Shown piece after piece: positions 50,891-58,903 of a stretch of 63,084 nt of DNA. The notes beneath the pieces were generated by a model. It had not been told where the DNA came from. It made no database searches and saw only the letters and a list, made by a program, of their open reading frames with translations. The stretch comes from Clostridia bacterium (lineage in GTDB: Bacteria > Bacillota > Clostridia > Peptostreptococcales > Caminicellaceae): NCBI GenBank assembly GCA_022361035.1, contig JAKSBP010000411.1, positions 1 through 63,084 of the forward strand. Direction: 5' to 3'. Each line of letters starts with the position of its first letter. Position 1 is the first letter of the stretch. Both the position numbers and the translations under genes were made by a program.

Positions 50891-50919
50891 ATATTAACAC
50901 ACAAATTGAGATATGTCAA
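50891..50919 (-). promoter_or_regulatory. veg proximal sigma-A promoter
   Basis: TTGACA (50914-50919), 17-bp spacer, TAATAT (50891-50896). Confidence 0.7.
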
Positions 50920-50934
50920 ACTTTCGGGCATAAT

Positions 50935-50963
50935 ATTATACAGTGTTTATTTGTGTTTGTCAA
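50935..50963 (-). promoter_or_regulatory. veg distal sigma-A promoter (perfect consensus)
   Basis: TTGACA (50958-50963), exactly 17 bp, TATAAT (50935-50940). Perfect consensus in tandem with the proximal promoter 44 bp downstream. Confidence 0.8.
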
Positions 50964-51380
50964 CATATAAAATTCTTACCTTCAATTGGCTAAAACCTTG
51001 CTAATACATATTTTAAAAATTTGCTATAAATGGTTTGAATAAAAATTGCTATATTAATGAAATGCATTTAAAAAATAAATGGAATTTTCAGTGCATATAT
51101 TGAAGGGTAAATTTCACTTAAATTTTTCGATGCAATCTTCCATAGGAAATGACATTTAGGATTACGGAACAAATGGATTTCTTTAATATTATTTCCAAAA
51201 TACAAAAAAACATGAGTATCTTTATCATGGTAAAGATACCCATTTTTTGATTTGTCAGTTTTTAAGAACACCTATTATAAAATTATGGAGTTTTACTTTC
51301 TAGCCCCAATTGAAATAGAGCCTCCTACTAAAATATGGAGATTTAGCTTCTACTAAAGGGATTCACCTATCTATCTTTAT
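50964..51380. other. Intergenic region with a degenerate direct repeat
   Basis: About 415 bp. A ~23-bp near-repeat occurs twice (about 51280-51302 and 51328-51352: ...ATGGAGTTTTACTTTCTA and ATGGAGATTTAGCTTCTA). A 67-codon minus-strand ORF (51068-51271) has no ribosome binding site and atypical composition, so it was not called. Confidence 0.35.
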
Positions 51381-52820
51381 TTATATTTGATATCTATAGT
51401 ATTCAGTTATTCCTTCAGCTATAGTCTGAGCAACTCTTTTAATATAATTATGATCCATAAACTTTTTCTCTTCTTCCCGATTAGTTAAGTAAGCTACCTC
51501 TATTTGCAAGGCACTAGTTATAACGGTTTTTAACAGGTAAAAATCTGCAGTTCTAACTCCCCTATTAACGCTCTCCAGTTTTTTGGACATACTTTCAATT
51601 ATAAAATTTGACAAGACTTCTCCTTCTTTATCTCCTCTATAGTGGTATATCTCTATTCCAGAAATATTTGAATTTGTAAAGGAATTCATATGAATACTTA
51701 TAAAAAAGTTAGGTCTAACTTCATTAGCTATCTTTGCCCTATTATTTAATGGCAAATATTTATCTACAGACCTTGTAAGAACAACCTTTGCACCTAAACT
51801 CTCAAGTGTTTCCTTTAGCTCAGAGGCTATTGACAGTGTTATGTCCTTCTCCATCAATCCCTGTTCTCCTACTACTCCCGTATTTTCTGCTCCACCATGA
51901 CCGGGATCTATGACTACAACCTTATTGAACATTGGTTTGTTTTTATCGGGTTTTTCATATTCCTTAATATCTATACAAGTATAGTAATATTTCAAAATCT
52001 CTTCAGCCTTTTTTCCTTCTATGGCCATTTCATTTGCTCCATATTGGCATAGGCCCAAGCCGTGGCCCCTACCCCTTGTTTCAAATTTAAGAACCATAGG
52101 TTTCCAGCCAAACCTAGTAGAACCAAGACCTAAAAGTCTACAAAATTCTGTTCCCTTAAATATTCTATCTCCTACTTTAATTTGTTTAATCCTTCCCTCT
52201 TCATCCCTCTCAATCTCTTCAATAATACCTTCTATATTTATCCTACTTAAGGGAGAGCAATTATTAAACTTTACATTCAATTTTTCTTCTATTTCATCTA
52301 TAGTTAACTCATTCACATTTTTCCAGTATGGAGAGTTACTACAGTGGCTACATAGAACTTTTCTTAAGTATATTGTTTTAGAATCATACACGTTCTCTGA
52401 GTTTTCTGTAGCTCCACCACAGGTATAATGGAATTGAGGATCTATTACCTTGTTTTTGAAGGTAATTATTAAATATTTTGTCTCATTTTCTGCCCTTAAA
52501 AGTTTTTCCCAATTCTTTTGAAAATCCTTTCCCCATTTTTCCTTTAGCTCTTCCTTTGACATCCAATTTTCACAATACTCTTGTAAACAAATATCAGCTT
52601 CATCATGTTCTCTACAACCCTTTCCTCCGAAGGTTCTCGCCTTTCTAATAAGTCCTGTCCTTACTATTATAGTTTGGGCCTTAATGGCCTCTAGTTCAAA
52701 ATCTATATTAATATGAGCGGCAACCAGCTCTAGTGTAAGCTCATCTATTGACCTATTTAAAATCTTATTTATTCTTTTATCATACACCCTTATTGAAACA
52801 AAATTTTCACTACTATTCAA
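51381..52820 (-). CDS. SpoIID-type glycan lyase fused to N-acetylmuramoyl-L-alanine amidase
   Basis: 479 residues, TTG start at 52820 behind a strong GGAGGAGG site. Residues ~8-295 are SpoIID/LytB-like (ALKAQTIIVRT-type start, FGGKGCREHDEADICLQEYC, FHYTCGGATENSE, and the signature GRGHGLGLCQYGA). Residues ~300-479 are an Amidase_3 zinc amidase (VVIDPGHGG, a Glu in GLMEKDITL, SIHMNS, QIEVAYLTN). There is no signal peptide, unlike membrane-anchored SpoIID, so it would accumulate in the cytosol, as the mother-cell-lysis amidase CwlC does. A role in mother-cell lysis is inferred. It follows the 3' part of yabG and has its own sigma-K-like box. Confidence 0.88.
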   Translation of the reverse strand: MNSSENFVSIRVYDKRINKILNRSIDELTLELVAAHINIDFELEAIKAQTIIVRTGLIRKARTFGGKGCREHDEADICLQEYCENWMSKEELKEKWGKDFQKNWEKLLRAENETKYLIITFKNKVIDPQFHYTCGGATENSENVYDSKTIYLRKVLCSHCSNSPYWKNVNELTIDEIEEKLNVKFNNCSPLSRINIEGIIEEIERDEEGRIKQIKVGDRIFKGTEFCRLLGLGSTRFGWKPMVLKFETRGRGHGLGLCQYGANEMAIEGKKAEEILKYYYTCIDIKEYEKPDKNKPMFNKVVVIDPGHGGAENTGVVGEQGLMEKDITLSIASELKETLESLGAKVVLTRSVDKYLPLNNRAKIANEVRPNFFISIHMNSFTNSNISGIEIYHYRGDKEGEVLSNFIIESMSKKLESVNRGVRTADFYLLKTVITSALQIEVAYLTNREEEKKFMDHNYIKRVAQTIAEGITEYYRYQI

Positions 52821-52878
52821 TTTTTAAACCTCCTCCAAGTTCTTTCCTCCATTTCCTAGCTAATTGTATTTTATATAT

Positions 52879-52906
52879 TAACGTATTTTAAAATCTTCCC
52901 TTGAGT
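52879..52906 (-). promoter_or_regulatory. Sigma-K-like promoter of the SpoIID-amidase gene
   Basis: Minus strand AC (52905-52906), 17 bp, AATACGTTA (52879-52887), compared with the sigma-K consensus AC-N17-CATAnnnTA; first -10 base is A. 59 bp upstream of the TTG start. Confidence 0.45.
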
Positions 52907-53068
52907 TTCGAGATAATAATACTTAAAAGATATTTTGAGAAAGTAAAATAAGAACTTAACTACGGTAGTTCCTTACTACTAATAAAAAACTCCAATCTCA
53001 GAATTCCCCATAACTCATTTTCTCGTTGCCCCTACAATCTAAAAAGATTTTTTCCTTTGTTCAGATAT

Positions 53069-53248
53069 CTATTGATAAGGAGATTTTGGTAATCCCTTTC
53101 TATATTTCCCCCTAGTTTGAAGTCCCCCTATTCCTTTAACTCCTGTTATAGTATTTTCAAGTATCTCTTCTATTGAAATAAATCTATCTACGCTAGTATA
53201 TGCGATTTTTTGACTTATGAAAACAGGGTCTAAGCAATGGATTAGTGT
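53069..53248 (-). CDS. yabG: yabG 3' segment (codons 237-292), separated from its 5' part
   Basis: The frame encodes HCLDPVFISQKIAYTSVDRF, then ENTITGVKGIGGLQTRGKYR and the end GLPKSPYQ with a TAG stop at 53069. This is the conserved YabG C-terminus and it has no start codon of its own. Upstream it is joined to non-yabG sequence at the core ATTAGTGT (53241-53248). Joining at the identical core at 57080 gives ...SPHRTLI-HCLDPVF... in frame. The first 236 codons lie 3.8 kb away at 57,079-57,786 on the same strand. It is an exon-like remnant, not decayed: no stop or frameshift occurs in it. Confidence 0.92.
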   Translation of the reverse strand, partial: TLIHCLDPVFISQKIAYTSVDRFISIEEILENTITGVKGIGGLQTRGKYRKGLPKSPYQ

Positions 53249-53264
53249 AGAATGATGGGTGTAG
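53241..53264. repeat. Left attachment site of the yabG element
   Basis: Core ATTAGTGT (53241-53248) followed inward by arm AGAATGATGGGTGTAG (53249-53264), the inverted counterpart of 57064-57079. Confidence 0.85.
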
Positions 53265-53602
53265 AAAACAAAACCTTCTAAGTCTGGGTTTTAAGTTCCA
53301 ACCATATTTATCTACATCATTTATGACACAAAAAATCGACAAAATAGTCAACGATTATTTTATCATAATAGCTGTAAAGAATTTAACCTTAATATGGAAA
53401 AGTCCTAAGTTTTTCCATATTTTGTTTTGCAACATAATTTCAGCTATATTGGAAAATATAAATATTAAAATAATTTCTCAGTACCCTATTGCTTAATCTT
53501 TGTAATATAATTTCATATTAGAAAATTTATATCTTGACAATATCTCTATAGAGTATATAATTTTCTTGAAAAGTAATTTTTAAAAATAAGGAGGAATGAT
53601 AG
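53249..53602. other. Left non-coding end of the element
   Basis: 354 bp from the left core to speD: att arm, then A/T-rich DNA with the speD promoter at its right end. No gene seen. Confidence 0.5.
53534..53561 (+). promoter_or_regulatory. Sigma-A promoter of speD
   Basis: TTGACA (53534-53539), 16 bp, TATAAT (53556-53561), 42 bp upstream of the TTG start. Confidence 0.75.
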
Positions 53603-54412
53603 TTGGCAAAATTAATCAACAATAAACTACAACTTTACGGTTTTAACAATTTAACCAAGACATTAAGCTTTAACATTTACGATATCTGCTATACAAAAAC
53701 TGAAAAGGACCGTAAAGAATACATTGAGTATATTGATGAGCAGTATAATTCTGAAAGGTTAACAAACATTTTAACCCACGTTACCGAATCTATAGGTGCC
53801 AGTGTACTCAATATCGCTAAACAAGACTATGATCCACAGGGAGCAAGTGTAACACTATTGATTTCAGAAGAAGAGGTTCCATTATATGTCCTTGATCCCT
53901 CCTGCAATAAGGGAACTATAACTCCTATCAGGGAAAGTATAGTAGGACACCTAGATAAGAGCCATGTAACGGTTCATACCTATCCTGAAAGTCACCCTCA
54001 AAACGAAATAAGTACCTTTAGGGTGGACATAGATGTTTCTACCTGCGGTACAATTTCTCCTCTAAAGGCCTTAAATTATCTCATAGGTAGCTTCGATTCA
54101 GATATAATAACTATCGATTATAGAGTTAGGGGATTTACTAGAGATGTTGATGGTGAAAAGCACTTTATAGACCATAAAATCAACTCAATCCAAAATTATA
54201 TTACTGAAGAAACCATTAACCGATACAGCTTAATCGATATGAATATCTATCAATCTAACATCTTCCACACAAAAATGAAATTAAAAAATATTGATCTGGA
54301 TAACTACTTGTTTGCAGTTAAAGAAAGTGATTTAACTGAGTATGAAAGAAATCAGATTATACAAAAGCTGGATAAAGAGATGACAGAAATATTCTATGGT
54401 ATAAATGTGTAG
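53603..54412 (+). CDS. speD: S-adenosylmethionine decarboxylase proenzyme (class 1, bacterial type)
   Basis: 269 residues, TTG start behind TAAGGAGG. Pyruvoyl enzyme that makes decarboxylated SAM for spermidine. Autocleavage serine Ser120 in [16 protein letters not shown] and the conserved Cys148 in [19 protein letters not shown]. It is the longer E. coli-like form (~265 aa), not the ~125-aa speH form. It lies inside the yabG element, with its own consensus promoter, so it is expressed in vegetative cells. No speE is adjacent. In a sporulating mother cell excision would remove it from the chromosome onto the circle. Confidence 0.95.
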   Translation: MAKLINNKLQLYGFNNLTKTLSFNIYDICYTKTEKDRKEYIEYIDEQYNSERLTNILTHVTESIGASVLNIAKQDYDPQGASVTLLISEEEVPLYVLDPSCNKGTITPIRESIVGHLDKSHVTVHTYPESHPQNEISTFRVDIDVSTCGTISPLKALNYLIGSFDSDIITIDYRVRGFTRDVDGEKHFIDHKINSIQNYITEETINRYSLIDMNIYQSNIFHTKMKLKNIDLDNYLFAVKESDLTEYERNQIIQKLDKEMTEIFYGINV

Positions 54413-54576
54413 GACAAGTTTTTAAATACCCTGTTTCCTTTAGGAATCAGTAACAGTTTATGGGATACCTTTGAGTCTTTAAATAGGAAAAAACCTTTCT
54501 AAGGTTTTAGCAGTAATGCTTGGTGTTTACTTTATTTCAGCTATAGAAGTAATTGTAAGAAAAATTTGTATTCTAA

Positions 54577-54617
54577 GCTGAAAAAATCCTCACTAGGCCA
54601 CTGGGGATTTTTTCAGC
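54577..54617. terminator. Bidirectional terminator between speD and the YkgJ-like gene
   Basis: GCTGAAAAAATCC (54577-54589) pairs with GGGGATTTTTTCAGC (54603-54617); T runs are inside the stem on both strands, between convergent genes. Confidence 0.8.
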
Positions 54618-55350
54618 CTTCAAATACTAGTCTATCCATTATATTTTCCAAACTAGGACTTTTAGCTCCTTTTAAATATTCTCTCATAATTTTAAGCCTA
54701 TGGCTACCTGCCTCTTCCATATCAAAATAGATATAGGTAAACCATGACACCAGTCCAGTTCTTAAAAATTCCTCGGATATTAATTCATTCATAAAAAAGC
54801 TTGATTCAATAATAAAAATATTATCTATCATAGATTGTCTATCATATCTTTTTACTTTTCTGCTCACTTTAAATTCATTGCAATATTCAATTTTATAATT
54901 AACTATCTCCTTGGGAATATTTATTTCGTAGTTCTTCTTAAAATAACTATTGCTTCTCCTATTCTCCTTTAATACAGATTTATAGTTTTCCTCATATTCC
55001 TCTTTATTTAAATGCCCAAAGAGTCTACATGTAAGGGGTCTTACTTCATAAATCCTACATTTACCATCCCTATCTAGAAATGGACATTTATTCTTTGTAA
55101 CAAGCTCAAAAAAATAATATTTTACTACCCTTGGCATTAGTTGTTTATAGTAGTCATAATTACCCTTTAAATATTTATAGATATTTAAAAATTCTATATA
55201 AAAAGTATCGACGGATTCCATGCAGCAGCTTGTGCATCCTTGACACTCCCCTCTATCAATCCCATTATATATTTTATTAAGCTTGCTAAAAAATTTATTT
55301 TCATTGGCATGCTCTATTGATTTTTCTATGTTTTTCTTAAGTAATTTCAT
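54613..55350 (-). CDS. YkgJ-family cysteine-cluster protein
   Basis: 245 residues. Cys motif CQGCTSCC (about 35-42), then CPFLDRDGKCRIYEVRPLTC (about 88-107) and a later Cys in EYCNEF: the zinc/iron-sulfur binding pattern of the YkgJ (UPF0153) family. ATG 55350 overlaps the 3' end of the recombinase gene by 14 bp, with a GGGAGG site inside that gene, so the two are cotranscribed. Biochemical role unknown; within a recombinase operon it could be passenger or regulatory. Confidence 0.85.
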   Translation of the reverse strand: MKLLKKNIEKSIEHANENKFFSKLNKIYNGIDRGECQGCTSCCMESVDTFYIEFLNIYKYLKGNYDYYKQLMPRVVKYYFFELVTKNKCPFLDRDGKCRIYEVRPLTCRLFGHLNKEEYEENYKSVLKENRRSNSYFKKNYEINIPKEIVNYKIEYCNEFKVSRKVKRYDRQSMIDNIFIIESSFFMNELISEEFLRTGLVSWFTYIYFDMEEAGSHRLKIMREYLKGAKSPSLENIMDRLVFEG

Positions 55351-56830
55351 CTAATGTTCCTCCCATTTTTCTATCCATAGGCTTAAAATTATAGATTACC
55401 TGGACTCTACCACCATTATAAACAATAATTTTCTTTATAAGCTTATTTACAACTATATTGTCTAATTTTACATATTCATACAATTCATTATAGCTTGCTA
55501 TAATATTTTCTCTATTGTTGCACAATTCTAATATTAACCTACTTTTCTTTTTTTGTAAAAGTTCCTCTTCATTTTCTAAGGAGATATTTTTTAAATTATA
55601 TTTGTCCTTTGTTATCAACCCCTCTAAGTATATATCTAAAAGTCTATTTTTCCTTTTTACTATGTCTTCTATTTGATAATCAAGGAAATTTAAATCACCG
55701 CAGCCTTCTTTTCTCCCCATTTCTTCCCTTAATTTATTTCTAATCTCCGATAAATCAATATTGTCAAGAATAAGTCTAAATAAATCCTTTTCTATCCTTA
55801 GCCTTAATTTTTTTTCATTCAAGTAGCAGCCTATACAATATTTCTTTCCCATTTTATTTACTTTTCCACATATATACACCCCCTTACCCTTTTTATGATG
55901 AAGTTTTGAATTACATTCTCCACAATACATTATATCTGTAAAAAGGTATTTTCCCCTAGCACTTTTTACTATACTTCTCCTCTTTAGAATCTCCTGGGCC
56001 AGCCTAAAGGTATTTAAATTCACTATAGCTTCATGGGTATTATTAACCCTAATGTATTCATCATTTAAATTTTCTTCCCTTATTCCATTTAGTAAATCCT
56101 TTGTCTTGCTTTTGTTCTGAACCAGGTTCCCTATATAGATTTCATTTGTAAGAATGTTTCTTATAGTGCTTTGATGCCACAGATTACTGCTGTTAGATTT
56201 TTTTGCCGCCACACTTGGAGTAGAGTATCCCTTTTCATTTAGAAATTTTGCTATTTTATAAAGACCCAGGCCTTGAATATACATGTCAAATACCATTCTT
56301 ACCACTTCTGTTGTTATATCCCCTGCCGGTACCAATCCAGTTTTTCCCTCTTTCTTATATCCATAGGGAGGATTACTTCCATTATAGAATCCCTTTTTTT
56401 TTTTTTTTTTTTTTCCAAATTTAATACGTTCACTTATTTTTTCCGATTCTTTTTGTGCCATAGAAAGTAACAGAGTAAACATAAATTCATCATACTCAAA
56501 GGAATCAAAGGCATCCTCTATAGTAATAAATCTTACTCCACTTTTCTTAAATTCCCTTATATATTTTAGTCCTTCAAGGGTATTTCTGGCAAACCTTGAA
56601 ATACTCTTAGTCAGAAGTATATCGAATTCACCCTTTTTACTATCTTCTATTAGCTTCTTCAAGCCCTGCCTTTTTTCCACCGACATACCACTCTCTATAT
56701 CTTCATAAATTTTGTAAAGTTTCCAACCTCTTTCTCTTATGTAGCTTTGAAAGTAATTCTTCTGATGTGCTATACTACTTTTTTGAACTACCATTTCCGT
56801 TGACACCCTTACATATACAGCACATCTCAA
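55337..56830 (-). CDS. Large serine recombinase of the yabG element
   Basis: 497 residues, TTG start at 56830. Resolvase domain about 1-140: catalytic Ser10 in YVRVSTE, Arg pair in SISRFARNTLEG, and AQKESEKISERI. Recombinase domain about 160-260 (PPYGYKKEGKTGLV, GLGLYKIAKFLNEKGYSTPS). Zinc ribbon about 300-340 (YCGECNSKLHHKKGKGVYIC and CIGCY), then a long coiled coil (about 370-450) as in integrases and SpoIVCA-type recombinases. It should act on the element ends. Codons for the KKKKKKK stretch (about 140-147) form a 23-nt A tract. Operon: orf37 - recombinase - ykgJ, collinear with and downstream of truncated yabG. Confidence 0.93.
   Translation of the reverse strand: MRCAVYVRVSTEMVVQKSSIAHQKNYFQSYIRERGWKLYKIYEDIESGMSVEKRQGLKKLIEDSKKGEFDILLTKSISRFARNTLEGLKYIREFKKSGVRFITIEDAFDSFEYDEFMFTLLLSMAQKESEKISERIKFGKKKKKKKGFYNGSNPPYGYKKEGKTGLVPAGDITTEVVRMVFDMYIQGLGLYKIAKFLNEKGYSTPSVAAKKSNSSNLWHQSTIRNILTNEIYIGNLVQNKSKTKDLLNGIREENLNDEYIRVNNTHEAIVNLNTFRLAQEILKRRSIVKSARGKYLFTDIMYCGECNSKLHHKKGKGVYICGKVNKMGKKYCIGCYLNEKKLRLRIEKDLFRLILDNIDLSEIRNKLREEMGRKEGCGDLNFLDYQIEDIVKRKNRLLDIYLEGLITKDKYNLKNISLENEEELLQKKKSRLILELCNNRENIIASYNELYEYVKLDNIVVNKLIKKIIVYNGGRVQVIYNFKPMDRKMGGTLDEIT
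56394..56416 (-). repeat. 23-nt poly(A) tract inside the recombinase gene
   Basis: 23 consecutive T on the plus strand, that is 23 A in the coding strand (7 Lys codons plus 2 nt). A change of one or two nucleotides would shift the frame and truncate the protein just after the resolvase domain. A sequencing artefact in homopolymer length cannot be excluded. Confidence 0.95.
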
Positions 56831-56937
56831 AACAATATCACCTCGATTTTTAATTATTAGCTATAGATAAACAACATTAACATTCAAAATAAATTTCAAA
56901 GAAAATAATGGATGCTTCTACATTTTTTATTTGAAAT

Positions 56938-57051
56938 TTATTGGACCTTAAAATTATTTATTTTTATTATTATTAATTCAAGCAATACTTCTTCAAAGCT
57001 CTGCTCCCCTTTAAAATAAAAATCAACCTCTTTATCCCATTTATCCACCAC
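56938..57051 (-). CDS. Small ORF (37 aa) ahead of the recombinase gene
   Basis: GTG start at 57051 with a near-ideal AAGGAG site 5 nt away; ends TAA 56938. Short acidic peptide (VDKWDKEVDFYFKGEQSF, then EEVLLELIIIKINN). Its ribosome binding site overlaps the stop codon of truncated yabG (57064-57066), so it may be translationally coupled to yabG in the integrated state. Position and size would fit a recombination-directionality factor or regulator, but there is no sequence proof. Confidence 0.55.
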   Translation of the reverse strand: MVDKWDKEVDFYFKGEQSFEEVLLELIIIKINNFKVQ

Positions 57052-57063
57052 AATATCTCCTTC

Positions 57064-57087
57064 CTACACCCTACATTCTATTAGTGT
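57064..57087. repeat. Right attachment site of the yabG element
   Basis: Arm CTACACCCTACATTCT (57064-57079) followed by core ATTAGTGT (57080-57087). The truncated yabG stop codon lies in this arm. Confidence 0.85.
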
Positions 57088-57786
57088 TCTATGGGGTGAA
57101 CTTGCATAATTTGCTCCTGCTTCAATCATTACCTCAAAAAATGATTGACATGCCCCTGCAAATATTACAAGCTCATCCATACTTGACTCATATTTTCTAG
57201 CTTCTTTAATACTATCAACAAAGTATTTTGAATGTCTATAGTTCTCTATATCAGTAAAATCATCTTTTCCCTTAAGTATACTATCGTGACCTGTCAAGAT
57301 CAGTATATCTGGATTGTATTCTCTGAGGAGTTTTCCCACAATCTGCGGCTGGTCTTTTTCATCCACAATCTTTCCCATTGCTTCAATGTCTAATTGCTCA
57401 TATACTTTAAGACAAACGTCTATATACTCTCCATCACCGTCTAAGTGGAGAACTCTACCTGGTTTACCAAAGTGATTGCTTTCCCTTCCATATTCGGAAA
57501 GGCTTCTTGTTAAGCCTCTAAATTCATTCTCACTTCTTTCCTTTAAGATGTTTTTTACTATTCTATTTATCTCTTTTGTAAAAACTTTATTAAACTGATT
57601 TACTTTATTTAGTGGAACCTTTTTTAAATCACCCTCGGGGGAATCAGTAACAATTCTCAAGTTTGTTCCCTTCAGAATAAAGGTTCTCTTATTATTTGAA
57701 TCAGCAACTATATCTGTAATTTTAAATAAAATATCATAATCATAGGATTTCCTAGCTACAATATCTCCTATCTTTAAATTAGTCAT
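57064..57786 (-). CDS. yabG: yabG 5' segment: sporulation cysteine protease, interrupted
   Basis: As read, 240 residues; the last four (ECRV) come from the element, so codons 1-236 are native. YabG residues include GDIVARKSYDYDILFKI, LHLDGDGEYIDVCLKVYE, the putative catalytic His167 in LTGHDS and Cys213 in GACQS. It ends ...SPHRTLI, where native YabG would continue HALDPV. Joined with the 53,069-53,248 segment it makes 292 residues, the normal YabG length. YabG is a mother-cell protease that processes coat and cortex-lytic proteins. ATG with GGAGG; sigma-K-like promoter upstream. Confidence 0.94.
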   Translation of the reverse strand: MTNLKIGDIVARKSYDYDILFKITDIVADSNNKRTFILKGTNLRIVTDSPEGDLKKVPLNKVNQFNKVFTKEINRIVKNILKERSENEFRGLTRSLSEYGRESNHFGKPGRVLHLDGDGEYIDVCLKVYEQLDIEAMGKIVDEKDQPQIVGKLLREYNPDILILTGHDSILKGKDDFTDIENYRHSKYFVDSIKEARKYESSMDELVIFAGACQSFFEVMIEAGANYASSPHRTLIECRV

Positions 57787-57816
57787 TAAAATCCTCCTAT
57801 ATATACTACTGTACTA

Positions 57817-57844
57817 TATAGTATGATTTTACAAAGTCTTAGGT
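57817..57844 (-). promoter_or_regulatory. Sigma-K-type promoter of yabG
   Basis: Minus strand AC (57843-57844), 17 bp, CATACTATA (57817-57825); exact match to AC-N17-CATAnnnTA. 31 bp upstream of the ATG. In Bacillus and C. difficile yabG is a sigma-K gene. Confidence 0.7.
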
Positions 57845-58032
57845 GCATAGTCACCTATGAAATAGGGGATGAGTAGAATATATAATAAAGAGTTTTAAAC
57901 TTATAACAAAGTATGTAAGAAACATCAAGGAAAAGATTAATTTATTAGGGATTTAAGTTAAATCTTAAGACTATATTAACCTAAACTCAATCTTAAAATC
58001 CTACTTATAAGTTTACAAAGAGTGGTGATAAA

Positions 58033-58824
58033 ATGATTTATACAATCGTACCAGCTAGAAACGAAGGTGAAAAGATAGATAGTACTTTAAATATGCTTCT
58101 TAAAACCAATACCGACAAAATTTTAGTCCTGATTAATGGAACTACAGATAATACCCTTCAAAAGGTTTATAGTATAGATAATGATAAGATAGAAATACAT
58201 TATTTTAATAAACCCCTAGGATTAGATGTCCCCCGATCTATAGGAGCGTACTTTGCTTATAACTTAGGAGCATCGGCCTTCGTTTTTGTAGATGGAGATA
58301 TGTGTGGAGATATACACAGTAACATCAACGAAATAATTTTTGATGTATCTTCTAGAAATGTAGACATGGCCCTTACTGATTGTTATTCAAAAACTAATAC
58401 AAATAACAATATAGCCAAGATACTTCTATCCTTTAGACGTGAGCTAAACCTTGAACTGGGAATATATCATAGAATTGGTTATGCCATACCAAGTCATGGT
58501 CCCCACGGTGTATCCAAAAGACTTGTTGAAAAAATTGGCTTTCACAGACTCTCAATCCCTCCAGTATCATTGGCTCTAGCCGTAAGAAACAAGTTGAATA
58601 TAAGGGTATCTACCCAGATTCCTAATGATATGCTTGAATCCACAATAAAGGATGAATTTCACGCCTTACAAATAGCTAAGACCATTATTGGAGATTGTAT
58701 AGAAGCTTCTTCAATGTACAGAGATAACAAAAGTAAGAGGGGATTCGATGGTATAGATTTTTTAGGCTATCATAAAAGTAGACGCTTTGATATATTGGAT
58801 TGGATAATCGAAACAAGCGACTAA
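58033..58824 (+). CDS. Glycosyltransferase family 2-like protein
   Basis: 263 residues, ATG preceded by a weak GTGGTG-type site. GT-A fold: N-terminal TIVPARNEGEKIDSTL, metal-binding DGD at 87-89 (FVFVDGDM). Lacks a TM anchor. Cytosolic nucleotide-sugar transferase by family; acceptor unknown. Divergent from yabG, so a sporulation-linked (for example spore-surface glycan) role is possible but only by context. Confidence 0.75.
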   Translation: MIYTIVPARNEGEKIDSTLNMLLKTNTDKILVLINGTTDNTLQKVYSIDNDKIEIHYFNKPLGLDVPRSIGAYFAYNLGASAFVFVDGDMCGDIHSNINEIIFDVSSRNVDMALTDCYSKTNTNNNIAKILLSFRRELNLELGIYHRIGYAIPSHGPHGVSKRLVEKIGFHRLSIPPVSLALAVRNKLNIRVSTQIPNDMLESTIKDEFHALQIAKTIIGDCIEASSMYRDNKSKRGFDGIDFLGYHKSRRFDILDWIIETSD

Positions 58825-58903
58825 GGCTTAGAATTTTATGCTATAGGTTTGAAGGTTGTAGGAATTCTCTTTAGAGTTTAAAGGTTCTTGTCCTTTGCTT
58901 ATA

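Larger units (their letters stand above)
53241..57087. mobile_element. Skin-type element interrupting yabG (3,839 bp)
   Basis: Bounded by identical 8-bp cores ATTAGTGT (53241-53248 and 57080-57087) with inward inverted arms AGAATGATGGGTGTAG and CTACACCCTACATTCT (14 of 16 positions complementary). Contents: speD (plus); a YkgJ-like gene, a large serine recombinase and a 37-codon ORF (all minus). Deleting one core plus the interior restores a 292-codon yabG. Skin-type elements (for example in sigK, spsM, gerE or spoVFB of other spore formers) are excised by their own serine recombinase in the mother cell. This copy is not degenerate at its ends. Confidence 0.9.

Noticed and set aside
51068..51271. 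67-codon minus-strand ORF upstream of veg
   Set aside because: No ribosome binding site, atypical composition and no recognisable motif in an AT-rich gap.
53069..53248. Treating the yabG 3' part as a decayed pseudogene
   Set aside because: The frame is intact, conserved to the stop, and joins in frame with the 5' part through matching cores and arms, so it is a deliberate split rather than decay.
57064..57786. A complete short YabG variant of 240 residues
   Set aside because: The last four residues (ECRV) come from the element arm and the conserved C-terminal block is present 3.8 kb away in frame.
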